NCBI RefSeq assembly: GCF_051020765.1
Contig: NC_134929.1
Span: 434,001 to 498,000, forward strand
Reading direction: 5' to 3'
Length of the DNA: 64,000 nucleotides
Origin: Lasioglossum baleicum
Taxonomy: Eukaryota > Arthropoda > Insecta > Hymenoptera > Halictidae
The notes below the pieces were generated by a model. It worked only from the letters and a program-made list of their open reading frames with translations, was not told where the DNA came from and did not search any database. The translations under genes were made by a program, and so were the position numbers. Below are positions 41,686-52,915 of this stretch, piece by piece; the first letter of the stretch is position 1, and each line of letters opens with the position of its first letter.

Positions 41686-42779
41686 GCGCACACACACAAA
41701 ACTACTGCTATGCAGAACGATAGACCCTTCTCGCCTCTGTGCCCCCCGGGGACCTTCTTGTCAGCACTCAACAGTACTGATCGTCCATTATGATGATCGT
41801 CCTAATTAACTAATTGTAAGCGTAGAGTGTGGTCTGGCAGATCTGTCGTAGACCTGCGCCCACTGTCGAAATCACTGCCATCTCCTGATGGAGGATCTGT
41901 AAGTAATCTGCAATGTGCCTTTTTCTAAAGGTATTACAAATAGTTACACACACAAATAATTACTACTGTATCAGTTAATATTCTACACTAGTATTTACAA
42001 TTACCATTTAATGTCAATCTAAAAAATTAGACATAATAACTAATATGTTTCTCGATTAACTCGAATAAGTAATAAGTATGCTGTAATATAATTGTAACTT
42101 GCTTTGTATTTACAAGGTTTTGTTATGTCTTAAATAATATTGCTTGCAGATTCACTCAGTACTAGACTGTGGATCTTTATGCAGTATAAATATTTATGAA
42201 CTATATCAAACTAGATTGAAATAGAAAATTTTCTTTTTTAATATGTTTTAATGGGTTGTATATAATACAACAGTTTTCAAATTCATTTACCATTTCCATT
42301 TTTGTCATAAATGCATAATGGTCCAGTGATTTATTAATAAATCGGCACTTAATGATTCTTATAAAAGGCGAAAAAATGTTAGTGTGTTATCGAAATAATG
42401 TACAATATTGCCATATATAAGGGAAGTGGTTGGGTAGTGACACGGATTTTGTTTTTGGGCTGTAGCTGTTTGCTTGATGAAGATATCAAAGAGTTTTATA
42501 TACCATTGAAAAGGTAAAGGAAATACGCAACTTTTATATAGAAAATGTTTAGTGATTTGATCAACAAGTAAAGAAAAAATCAACTAAAAGTGGTAAAATA
42601 TAAAGTAAAACCCATGTAACTTTAAGCAAAAATGAATTTTTATTTATTTTAAAGACATTAAGTGGCCAAAGAAGTTAAAAAGAAAGGCAAAAAATTGAGA
42701 AAAAGCAAAGAATGGCGCAGAAAAGTAAAAAAAAAATGTAATGAATGGAAGGATTCAATAAAAACAGAAAAAACAAAAA
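41686..42779. other. No gene seen; one MITE-like segment
   Basis: Begins with a CA-rich stretch and CCCCCCGGGG. At 42163-42335 a segment starting CTAGACTGTGGATCTTTATGC and ending GCATAATGGTCCAGTG resembles the MITE at 55682-55884. The remainder is AT-rich and unrecognised. Confidence 0.5.
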
Positions 42780-42995
42780 TAATAACAAAAAACATACCAT
42801 GTTCGGTGATATGTGCATATGAGATATGCGCAAAAATTCTATCAATTCTTCATGGCAAACTGTGGAAATATCGTCAAAATGGCTGTCAACTTTCTTCGCA
42901 TAACGCTGTAACGTGCTCTTATCAACGCTATATTCTTTGGCAGTCTTTCTTATGCCTTTCTTCTCCAGCAAATGATCTTTAACAGCACTACGCAC
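42780..42995 (-). pseudogene. Psq-type HTH fragment of a transposase
   Basis: The minus strand reads MRSAVKDHLLEKKGIRKTAKEYSVDKSTLQRYAKK, the pipsqueak/CENP-B-type HTH pattern found at the N terminus of Tigger/pogo-like transposases and derived genes. About 30 weakly similar residues follow before the frame becomes AT-rich noise. It abuts the CACTG element fragment at 42999, so the N terminus may have been cut by that insertion. No catalytic domain remains. Confidence 0.6.
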
Positions 42996-42998
42996 GGC

Positions 42999-43421
42999 TC
43001 AAGATAAAAGTCTGCTCTATCGCGTGGTATAGTTCGATTTTCCGCTGGACCCTAATTTTTTGAGATAAATTCGAAAATATCCGTAATAGGTAAAAATAGG
43101 TGCAAAAGTGGTGTCTCTCCGTCTTTAATCATTGTTTAAACATGTTTAAACAATCATAATGTATTAATATTGGATATCACTGTATTCGGGAAAGTATACA
43201 GAATCTTTTCCTGTAAAGAACAGTTCAATATCTTTTATAATAACATTACAATATTTGTTTAAAGTTGAAAAATATGTCTTTTTTTTAAACTCCATTTTTT
43301 CAAAAACTGGACGTATAGGAAAAAAATGAAAAACAGATTCGGAATCAGCGCGGAAAACGCTATAAGAATCGCATAGTGGGAATCGAAATACTTTTAAAAA
43401 GTTGAAATTTGTTGGACAGTG
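42999..43421. mobile_element. CACTG foldback element, one arm only
   Basis: Matches the right half of the elements at 20.4 and 26.9 kb up to TGTTGGACAGTG at 43421, followed by TTA. The left half is absent. It lies between a psq HTH fragment and Tc1 copy 2 and truncates the latter's C-terminal end. Confidence 0.7.
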
Positions 43422-44395
43422 TTACGGCAGCCAATCGTCTTGTCATGGATTTAACCAACTTACGTGTTGTTGAAACAGAAATATCATTCCATACTTTTAG
43501 TAGTTTGATTTTAAGGTTTCCCTTGTTCGTAATTTTTATTTTGCGCAAGTTCAAATCTAATATTTCCCACAAATTTTCTATTACATTAAGATCTGGAGAT
43601 TGCGGTGGAGAATACAGTTGATTTGGAGCATTTTGTTGCAACCAAACCTTAACAATCTTTGCTGTATGATCAGGATCTCGATCTTGCTGAAAGATCCACG
43701 AATCTGACAACTGAAGTCTTCTAACACTTGCAGCTACATTTGTTCTTAAAATATCTAGATATTGAAATCTATCCATGGCATTGTTAATAAAATCTAATTC
43801 CCCGACTCCAGTGGCTATAGCAGCCACCCGAAATGATAATATTACCACCGTCATGCTTGACGGTACTAATAAAATTTTTCGGTTCTAATTCCGTATTTCT
43901 TTCCTCCGAATTTTTGGTTGCCTTTTCCTTGCAAATTTCGAATTCACTTTCGTCAGCGAATAATATGGTGTTACAAAATTCGAGTGGTTTGTTTATGAAT
44001 TTTTCTCCGAAATGAAATCGCAAAACGCGATTGTTTGCACTTATCGCTGGTTTCTCTCGCGTGGTACTCGGCCATGCTTACCTTGAGAATTTAATGATCT
44101 CTACGAATTGTACTCGCACTTATAGATTTTTGTTGTATTTCACATATTTTTAGAGCTAATGAAGCTGCACTCGTTGTGAGATCTTTATTCACTATCCGTG
44201 TAATTAATCGGTTATCTACTTCACTTAACTCTCCCGGACGACCGAAACGAGAAAAGTTTTTTACACTTTATGTATCTTTATACTTGTCTACGATTTTTTT
44301 ACAGTTCCATGACAACGATTTACTATTTCCCCTATTTCTCGATAATTTACCTTCGTTTCTTAATTTATCAATAAGTTTTAAATATTGTTAAGAAA
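43422..44395 (-). pseudogene. Tc1-like transposase, copy 2 (minus strand, truncated)
   Basis: Same family as copy 1 at 29.5-36.2 kb. The N-terminal part (44395-44030) carries frameshifts. The middle has LFADESEFEICKEKATKN with the first Asp. The C-terminal part has SWIFQQDRDPDHTAKIVKVW with the second Asp and NVIENLWEILDLNL with the Glu (43840-43430). A His change (DPDHT for DPKHT) and several indels show it is dead. The last residues (TRRLAAV) run into the CACTG fragment. Its uninterrupted sequence is the empty site for both insertions in copy 1. Confidence 0.8.
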
Positions 44396-45424
44396 ATCTC
44401 ATTCTCTTACTAATAATAACTTTATTTATTTATTTATTCATTTAATAATTATTTACAAAAAGGGTTCAATGTAACGTATATTCACATCCCGACATTTTTC
44501 AAACGGATAGAATATTTTGAGCAATGCAGTCGGAGCTTCTGCGTAAACTTTATTCTTTACCCGAGCTTTTCTTTGCAATATTTAAAATAAAATAACTCCT
44601 AAAATAATAATTTTTCGACATACATAGGCTAATACCTTTTTATAGAGAATAAAAAGCTTCGCCGATTGGAGCATAAAAAGTTGACCTTCATAAGTCCTTG
44701 ACTCGTTCATCTACGAAAAAAAGAACAGAATAATACCAGTATGATCATCTCTTGAAACCATTCAATCTTCATGCAAATATTTCTCGCTACGAATAATAAC
44801 AACGACGTAGATCAAAGTGGTAATATCTGGTGCTAATGTAATTAAAGGTACTCCCAGTGATACTACTGTAGTCATTATAACTGCAATCTCGACTTTACAT
44901 TCTGAAGACTTTGTCTCCCCCTGTTTCATGCTCTGAACTCTGACTTTTGACCAACTCGTTCATCATTTAACGCTTCATTTTCTCACTCGGTCGCACAATG
45001 CGACCCTCTTTCTCTTTCCTCCCTCGCCTCGCACTCCACAGGAATTTCTAAAGATCGTTCGATCACCCAAAACCATTTATCCGTCCCGAGCATTCGATCG
45101 GGCAAACATTCGACCCTTTTCATTCGCACCCATTTCCTGAACAAGTTATGTCCAAACATTCGACGATTGTCCGCGCATCATTCATCCTCCACTATAGCAC
45201 ACGCTGCACAATTTTTCATGAGTCACTTGTTGAAATAACTTCCTAGTGTTTAAGTAATTAATCCAAGGAAATGGAACTTCTTATTTGTACGGGGTGTAAA
45301 GAAATGTTTGGTCTTGGCGGTCATAAACGTATTCTACGTCTTCGTTGCTTGAATTTGACCATGAATTTCAAGGTAAAATTTCTTTTTATTGCATTGTATT
45401 CTACGCATCATGCGGATAAAAAGG
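44396..45424. other. No gene seen
   Basis: AT-rich at first, then a C/T-rich patch (45000-45200) where CATTCGA recurs several times and CCCGA/TCGGG can pair. No domain-bearing frame and no clear element ends. Confidence 0.5.
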
Positions 45425-45870
45425 GTAAATATTACTTTTAGGGGAGGCACCTCGGAGACCTTGAGCTTGACATATCTTATCAAGGTCACCTTTCCGAGTA
45501 ACCCCCAAGAGGTTTTAACCGTTGCTCGTTGTTTACTAAAAAGTTATAAACAGAAGAAATTTTTAGAACATAGCAGTTATTTTGGTAATTATTTAGAAGG
45601 AGGTACTCCTCTCCGACTTTGATGAAATTTAAATATGTTACAGATTTCGACATTTTGGACAACTTTTTCCTTTTCACATACGAGGGGGGGGGCCTTTCAG
45701 CTATCGAGATATTCGCAAAAAACTATTGCTAGTATTGAATTGAATTTTTCGTGTTCGTGCACGCTCCGTGGCAACATAAGCCTACTCCGCCGCGGCGCGG
45801 CGTCTGTTTACTGTTTTTGTAAACACGTTGTAGACTTCAGAAAGAAAACAGGGTCCGACTCTGGTTATAC
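45425..45870 (+). mobile_element. MITE of the AGGGTGAATATTAC family, diverged copy
   Basis: Shares GGGGAGGCACCTCGG, TTGCTAG-ATTGAATTTTCG and CGTGCACGCTC with 23665-23875, and CGCCGCGGCGCGGCGTCTG with the reverse-oriented copy at 52640-52915. Ends are not clean. Non-coding. Confidence 0.5.
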
Positions 45871-46263
45871 ATATATAACATGAGCTTTCAATTTTGAGAA
45901 ACTACTCCTGCATTTTTGTATGCGTGATCAGGCCGGCCACATCCGTCCCCTAGCACGACGTAACCACAACTCACTCTATTCGCATAACCTTTCCATTGTA
46001 GATGTTATCCAGAATTTGCAGATTGTTCCACTCTTGTAGACTTAACTCAAACTTTTGTTTTATTCTTTATTTATAGCTATTTATTTATAGCTTTATTTAT
46101 AGCTATCTCTAACCTTTTCTAACAAATTTTGAACCGAAGATTGGAGCAGTTCCTAAGACTTGCTATCCATATTTCTACCAAAACCTAATCCAGATCTAAA
46201 CCTAAACCTAAATGACGTTTACAATGGAAAGGCGCAGTCGGCCAATTGACAGTTGGCGCGCCG
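45871..46263. other. No gene seen; repeat pieces
   Basis: Contains a mirror of 24351-24450 (GAACCGAAGATTGGAGCAG) and, at 46230-46263, GTCGGCCAATTGACAGTTGG, the centre of the CAGGGTGTCCC palindrome family seen at 18.7 kb. The Transib-like element at 46269 inserted next to that MITE centre. Confidence 0.5.
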
Positions 46264-46268
46264 CGTCG

Positions 46269-48553
46269 CACAGTGGTGCAGACGGGGAAAAAAATCAATT
46301 TTTCGAATGTTAGGTACATTGATTTTTCATTGCAATTTCGTTTACTAGATAGTTCGAGTATTTAAACCAATAAAAATTTTTTATAAATATCACTTATTTC
46401 TAGGAATGATATGACATGAAAGTTTGGTAACAGGAAACCTGCGATTTTGGCTTATAAATGCGTCTATATATAAACGCAGCCACAAGAATCTAAAACATTA
46501 AAACACTTGAACAATATTATAATTTGATTATGTTTATAATCGATGATTTATTTAACGTAGCTTTAATTAATGTAAGTGTCATTTATTTATCTGAAACACA
46601 AATTGAAAAAGATGTATTTTGAATTGTAGAATTAAAGTTTAATTTGACATAACTTGTTTGCGCCAAAACGCGCCAAGATAAAACTTGTTGCAAATCATGC
46701 AACACACTTTAAAGTATATATCCAACCAGGTTTTGGCTGCGAACTCCTGCGAACCTGGCTCTGCGACCAATTTTTTCTAACCATAGTCAGTCGCATGTAT
46801 CCGTGTACGCCTTTTAAAACGGAATAACTTTTCTAAACTTTTACCAAACGGCCTGATTTTGTGTGATCAATTAGATGCAGTTGTTTACTAAATAACGTGC
46901 AACAAATTTTTTGAAAAAAATAGCAATAACATAAAAAGAGGAACTTTTAAAATTTTTTTATTTGTCGCCGTAAAGAAAATTTAAAATATATGTTTAGTAT
47001 ATCAATGTTAGTTACATATATACTGAAAATTTCATCGAAATCGATTAACATACACACGAGGTATAAGCGGTTAGAAGTTAGAAGTGGTAAAAATCTTGGT
47101 ATGTACAGCTTCTGGTCAGTTCCTGCTCAAAATTCACAGATTCGTACATCTTTCGATGCGTGTCGTTCTTTCCACCGTCAACCGATTTCGATGAAATATT
47201 CAGCACATATTTAACTAACGTAGATCTACAAAAGGCATATTTTGAACTTTCATTACGGGTCCAAATAAATAAACTTTTAAAAAGCATTTACATTAGACGT
47301 GTATTTTAATAAATTTTAAATGTGAGTGGGTCACAGTTGAGAATTTTTTATTACGCAATGCAAATTTTTATTACTCAAATTTTTATTTTTCGAGAATGCG
47401 CAGTGTTGGCACAATAACAGTTGAAATATGCTAAAATAAATGATAAATAAAATAAATCATTTATTTTAGCATATTTCAACTGTTATTGTGCCAACGCTCC
47501 GATGTTCGGAATATTTGTTACCAAAACGACGGGCAAAACACTCGGAAGTTTGTCCGAGTCTTCTATGGTCATTTTAATGAAAAAATGACGGGCATCGGCA
47601 AATTAAACAACGGACAACCGCTAATTAGAGGAGAGGACTCCTAATATAAGGCGTATGGTTAATGTGCTGAAGAGTGTTGCATAGTATTTTTTAAGGTGTT
47701 GTGTAGCGTTGCTTATTTTACATAATGGAAACCTTCAACATCAGTAATGAAGAATTGGTGGAGATTGTACTTACAAGCAATCGTAACGTACATAAATGTA
47801 CCGAGGCTCTGACCATTATGACGGATTAAGGGAAGTTATCGCTCCAATTGCAGCGAAGATTGACCGAAGGTGGTCGAGATTTGTTAAACTCTAATAAAGA
47901 AATAAAATAAAGAATTAGTAATAAAGAATTTGTTGTATGCTTCAAGAAATAAAGGGGTGTACTTCCGAAAAGCCCATACCTCCGATTTTTTTTATACTCT
48001 AGATTCTTACGTATTTTGACGTGCTGATTACGAATATGATAGTGAAAATTGGCGCAAATAAAAATTATAGTTTTTTTATTTACTTCCGTAAATAATGGGA
48101 ATTTTGAAAAATACTTCAGATAAAAGTTGTAGACCTCATCAAAATACACATTTTATGTCCTATTGATTTTTGTCATAAAGATAATACTTCCTGAGAAAAA
48201 TGATAGGTCCGGGTTAGGTCTGGGTTATTTACGGAAGTAAATAAAAAAACGCCAATTGCGCCAAATTTCACTATCATATTCGTAATCAGCACGTCAAAAT
48301 ACGTAAGAATCCAGAGTATAAAAAAATTGGAGGTATGGGCTTTTCGGAAGTTTATCCAATAAAGGATGTGCGTAATGCAAAGCTTTTCAATTAGCCCATT
48401 TTAGTTAATAATTAATACAATTTTTTAATTTTAATTGTTGCCACGTAACCGTTGTACCTGTGGCATGCTTTCTACAAATTTTCAAACAGATTTGTTGGGT
48501 AGTTTGGTTTTTATAGATTTTTTTCCGCTCTATGGCCATTTCGCACCACTGTG
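46269..48553. mobile_element. Transib-like non-autonomous transposon 1, 2285 bp
   Basis: Starts CACAGTGGTGC and ends GCACCACTGTG. The GC-rich pentamer CGTCG is duplicated exactly (46264-46268 and 48554-48558), the target rule of Transib elements, whose transposase is related to RAG1. Left end: CACAGTG, a 12-bp spacer, AAAAAAATC. Right end on the minus strand: CACAGTG, a 22-bp spacer, AAAAAAATC. No transposase frame is present; the interior is AT-rich, with mirrored segments around 47420-47490 and 47960-48340. Confidence 0.8.
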
Positions 48554-48558
48554 CGTCG

Positions 48559-49045
48559 CCGCGTCGTTACCGATATTGATTTTGGGTTTTCTGATGTTGA
48601 TTGATTTGATTTTGAATATGAAGGTTGACAGAGTAAGACGTTTTTGTAAATCTCAGACGGAGATTTGTGAATATTCAGACGAAATATATCTTTATTGGAA
48701 ATAAATTCTATATTTCAAATTCACCGCGTCCACTAAACAGTCTGCGCGCCCTCTTTCTATTCTTTTGAACACTCTATTGCTTTTCTTACTATTCACCCTT
48801 CTACTTCTTCTTTTCCATCTTGAACGACCATCGTGTATATAATAAAGTGTGCAATATTATTCAACAAGTCTGTATTTATTTAAAGTAAGACTGATTCTGA
48901 TCCCGGCTGAATATCCTGAACAACAAATTCTAACAATCTTTGATCCTACATAAATAAAAACACCCACTTTGTTTCATGTCTCTATCATAAACAGAACAAA
49001 AGTTATTGAATTTTGTCGAAGAAACAGGCATTTCGGTGCACTGTG
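48559..49045. other. No gene seen
   Basis: Unassigned sequence between the two Transib-like elements. TTTCGGTGCACTGTG ends at 49045 and looks like a further inverted heptamer (CACTGTG) just before the 5 bp that precede element 2, perhaps a relic terminus. Confidence 0.5.
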
Positions 49046-50351
49046 CGGCACACAGTGGTCTGAAAGCGGCAAAAACCCCATATTTTCAAGTTTCTTAAAA
49101 AACCAAATTTTTTATATTTTTGACTAGCAGGTGAGTAAATTCAAACATTTCTAGTATGAATCAGTTCAAAATCTAAATTCACTTTGTTGTAGAACGTCTT
49201 AAAGTTGCCCATGCTAAGCATACCTAGTATTCAGCATAAATTCAAGCGCATGTTTGAAGAAACCGTATGAGCCTGTAAAAATAGTAATGTAAATAATGTT
49301 TTTTTTCTGACTTCCTTCAAGTACGAAGACCCGGAGTAAATCGCAAAAAATGTTTATTTTTAATTTTTTCGAGTAGTTTTGCAGATAATGCTATTAAACG
49401 GGGAAAAGAGCAACGTTAATGAAGTTTGAAAGACGATATCTCTCTTGCGCTAAACTGCGCCAAGGTGCCAATGGAAAAATAACGTTTGTAGATGTCTAAG
49501 TAAACAATAAATGCAAAGATCATCTGCGGTAACCTTTGGGTTTTATCTCATGAAATGTCGGTGAGAACGCGTCAAAGAACGCTCCGCTTTCTGGAACACT
49601 TGACGTTCCGAACGTTGACAAAACTATTGTAGCGTTATTTGAAGGTTTAATGTTATATTATTATAGGTCGTTGGATTCGTCTTGATACCAGTTAAAATAT
49701 TATGAAGTAAAAAATATATGTTAATATTTAAAAAATTGAGATGACCTTCATTTTTTATACAAAAAGAGATTTTTCTTTAATTTTTTGTATTGAAGTTTGT
49801 AGAAAAGTGAACAGTGATAAACTTTCGTTTGAAAAATTTTTGTCAGATCATCGGAAATTTATTGTAAAACGTGTTAACAATTCTCACAATGCATACTATT
49901 GAAAGAACCTGTGCGAACCCGTTACCCACTGTATGTAAAAACAAGTGTAAAATGTATTATTTATTATTATTTTATTAATTATTTTTTAATTTATTTACTA
50001 TTTTTCGTGACCAAAATGTAAATAAACCTTACCTGTATACTGTACATAATAAATTTCCATGAAATTATTTCATTTTATTTTAATTGACATGAAATTATTG
50101 TTTTTTAAATTAAGTAGTTATTTTATATGGAGAGGAATCATTTTTTATTATTGTTACGTATGCAGACGCTACCGTTTGTGACTCTTGACCCTTCCGGAGA
50201 TATGTGTCGAAACAAAGGGCCTTAAGAACAAAGGGCTCACTCAAAATCGGATCATAGAGGGGCTTCTTGCAAGCGATATAACTTCTAAGAATTAATTTCT
50301 AATCAGAAGTAGCACGTGGCCCCCACCATCGCTAGGTCCGATTTTGGGTAC

Positions 50352-50358
50352 TATATAA
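50352..50358 (+). promoter_or_regulatory. TATA box (TATATAA) of the LTR
   Basis: TATATAA in CTATATAAGGGC, 200 bp after the LTR start, the same relative position as TATAAAA in the LTR at 2499-3312. Confidence 0.5.
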
Positions 50359-50749
50359 GGGCATGGATCCCTCCTATTAGTTGGGTTGATTCAAGTGAAC
50401 ACGCGCAGTACGTATCGTTCCACGTCGAAAGTCACGTCAAGCAAGATCGGGTGTGCTAAAGTCTTTGTCGAGCACTCTGTGGTAGATCGCCCCCGCATTT
50501 CTCGGTGCGTGAAAACTGAGAGCGTTTAGTCCGTGAATCCGCGACACTTTACACTGAAAATTTGTATCCTCAATTACTATCAACAATATATTACTTGTAT
50601 TAATCTATTCGAAGTTCATTTCCATTAGGCATATTCCTTTTCGATTTTCCAGTAGCTAGTATTCTATGACGATACACCTTTGCCGCTCGAGGTGTATCTA
50701 TTTCAATCAATAAGTTACGAGACAGCGGAACCACGACCTTATCCTTTAT

Positions 50750-51012
50750 AGTGGCGACCCGGTGGTGAGATAGACATCGGCTAGTCCACTCCCTTGTTCC
50801 CTCGAGGCGACCCGGTGGTGAAATAGACATCGGCTAGTCCACTTTTCCATATTCCACACACGAGGCGACCCGGTGGTGAGATAGACACCGGCTAGTCCTA
50901 CGTGTACCTTTATAGTGGCGACCCGGTGGTGAGATAGACACCGGCTAGTCCACTCCCTTGTTCCACACGAGGCGACCCAGTGGTGAAATAGACATTGGCT
51001 AGTCCTACGTGT
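50750..51012 (+). repeat. Five-unit array of two-helix stem-loops with GTGARATAGA loop
   Basis: Units lie at 50750-50790, about 50804-50840, 50858-50905, 50914-50954 and 50965-51012. Inner helix: CCGGTG/CACCGG, CCGGTG/CATCGG (one G-U) or CCAGTG/CATTGG, closing a GTGARATAGA loop. Outer helix: AGTGG/CCACT in units 1 and 4. In units 3 and 5 it is replaced by ACACGAGG pairing with CCT and CGTGT around one bulged A. Unit 2 has weak outer pairing. The internal loop CGAC...GCTAGT is constant. Pairing is kept while sequence changes. Confidence 0.75.
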
Positions 51013-51316
51013 ACCCTTCCTACCTAGACCCAAAATATCTCTAAATCCTAACTCCCCTCGGTTCCCACATCGCTGCCTGAACCTTGGCTCGTAACATATC
51101 TTTAATTTAAATTGAATTATATTTCATTTTAAATTTATTTTATATTCACAATTTAAGTGTAAAATTTATTATTTATTATTAATTTATTACTTATTTTTTA
51201 ATGTATTTATTATTTTCGTGACCAAGAACGGTTACAAACATTTTTTGTCGAGATTTTCCCCGAAATAAAGCTTTCGTAGGGTTTTTGCCGTTTTCTGCCG
51301 CTCTCAGACCACGCGA

Positions 51317-52447
51317 CGTCGCGTCGTTACTGTTCTTAATATTTACATACGGCAGAGTTCACAATAGCATCACCACCCTACATTTATATTGAAAGCAATC
51401 TCAATATAACATTATTATAAATATAGCCATTTATTTAAACATTGAAGAACAATATTTATAAACAAAATTTTGTTTTGAAAGTCTGACAGAACTGTGTTGA
51501 ATATTTATATTTATATTATATTTTTATTTTATATTAATTTATATTTTGCAGTAAATAAGTAGTCAGTCTTTCATATCTGATATTTTGACTGCGATGAATT
51601 TGACGAATTCTTTTCGACAGTGTATAAGTTACATTGTAATTGTTTACGCGCATCGATCTTCAAATCTTTATGTTTTGTTTTGTCGCAAACTGTAAATTGA
51701 TACAGAATTATTGTCAGTCAGAGCAGAACTATCAGCCTGTGCAGTACTGTGATTCCGAAATTATTTTCAGTTACATACGTTTTCTGTTCATATTGTTTAA
51801 TATAATACATCAAGTAAGTTAATATACATCAATTATATTTTGTTTTTAGAACTTCAAATACAGTTTAGGAGCGTAACTTATTCCACACACTTTAAATTAG
51901 AATAACTTTTATATGAATGGACCAAACGACTTCAATTTCTCTGTAAGGCTAGAAGAATTAGTTTAGTAAATGACGTCTAATAAATAAGTTGAAAAATTGC
52001 ATTTGGTCGGAATTGTGAAAAACAATACTAAAAATTGATTTTTACAACTTTTTTAGATGGCCCAATAACGAAAATTTAAAAAATGTGTTTTGTCAACTGG
52101 TATAAATTATATACGCCCTGAAAATTTCATTGAAATTGGTTAATTGGTTTACGAATTATAAACGGTCAAAAGTGGTAAAAATTGCAATTTTTCAAGATTT
52201 ACAGCCGTAACAAATTTTTCTCAATAATATAAAACTTAAACATTTTATGTATTTGCATTAAATATAGCGAAAATATTAAATACATTATAGAATAAATAAT
52301 TTATAAAACTGTTTTAAATTAATAAAAACGGTTAAACAAAACACAATGAAGGGATTATTTTTTTATATATTCAGTTCAAATTTCATTGCAATATCTTCAG
52401 TGGTTAAGGAGTTATTCAAAAATGTCGCGTACTTTTTCAATCGAGCC
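51317..52447. other. No gene seen; probable old Transib-like element
   Basis: AT-rich sequence sharing phrases with element 1 (GAATAACTTTT, AGTGGTAAAAAT). It ends in CCCACTGTG at 52446-52454 followed by CGCCA, a Transib-like heptamer, but no clean left terminus or nonamer is seen. Confidence 0.45.
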
Positions 52448-52459
52448 CACTGTGCGCCA

Positions 52460-52621
52460 GGCCGACTGTGCTAACACGCGTCTAGGTCGCGCTCTGATTG
52501 GTCCGTGTTTTTTCGTTAATAACTCCTTAATAAAGCCGCGGACGCCATTTTTGCATAGGAAAATGTTGCTTCAAATGTCAGGTACGTCCCATTTCCGGAT
52601 GTTGAAGGAATTTTGAGACAC
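52460..52621. mobile_element. Right half of a CAGGGTGTCCC MITE
   Basis: AACACGCGTCTAGGTCGCGC to TTTTGAGACACCCTG matches 18755-18920. Its left half is not adjacent; the MITE centre sequence lies instead at 46230-46263. Transib-like elements probably inserted into this MITE and separated the halves. Confidence 0.6.
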
Positions 52622-52639
52622 CCTGTATATGTATGACCA

Positions 52640-52915
52640 GACCGAGACCCTGTTTCCTTTCTAATCTCCACAACTTGTTTACGAGAACAGTAAACAGACG
52701 CCGCGCCGGAGCAGGCTTACGTTGCCACGGAGCGTGCAGAAATACGGAAAATTCAATTCAGCACTAGCAATAGCTTTTTGCAATTATCTGGGAAACTAAG
52801 TCCGAGCAACGGGTAGACGTAGAGAGTAAAGTTGTTCAGAATGTTGTCGTTGACAACATTTGTCAAGATCAAGGTCATCCAAGGTGCCTCCTATAAACGT
52901 AATATTTACCATAAA
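52640..52915 (-). mobile_element. MITE of the AGGGTGAATATTAC family, minus orientation
   Basis: The reverse complement resembles 45425-45870 and 23665-23875 (CGACGCCGCGCCGG block, CGGAAAATTCAATTC, AACGTAATATTTACC). Non-coding. Confidence 0.5.

Larger units (their letters stand above)
50152..51096 (+). mobile_element. Solo LTR, 945 bp, with hairpin array
   Basis: Starts TGTTACG and ends CGTAACA. The flanks share only TAT (TTAT on the left, TATC on the right). A TATA box lies 200 bp inside, and the five-unit stem-loop array is at 50750-51012 near the 3' end, in the transcribed part. No internal region. Minus-strand frames over the array (50600-51033) are repeat artefacts. Confidence 0.6.
49051..51316. 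mobile_element. Transib-like non-autonomous transposon 2 (hosts a solo LTR)
   Basis: Left end: CACAGTG (49051-49057), 12-bp spacer, CAAAAACCC. Right end on the minus strand: a decayed heptamer TCGCGTG, a 22-bp spacer, CAAAAACCC (51279-51287). Both ends share GTCTGARAGCGG. Flanks are CGGCA and CGTCG, so the duplication is not exact. Removing the LTR at 50152-51096 leaves about 1.3 kb of AT-rich, non-coding interior. Confidence 0.65.

Noticed and set aside
46192..46213. Possible telomeric repeat
   Set aside because: Only about three units of CCTAAA; the insect telomere unit is usually TTAGG, and the stretch is part of a dispersed repeat also seen near 24.35 kb.
50746..51033. Minus-strand frame with repeated SRCLSHHRVA-like segments
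   Set aside because: It follows the period of the hairpin array and reads its antisense strand; repeat artefact.
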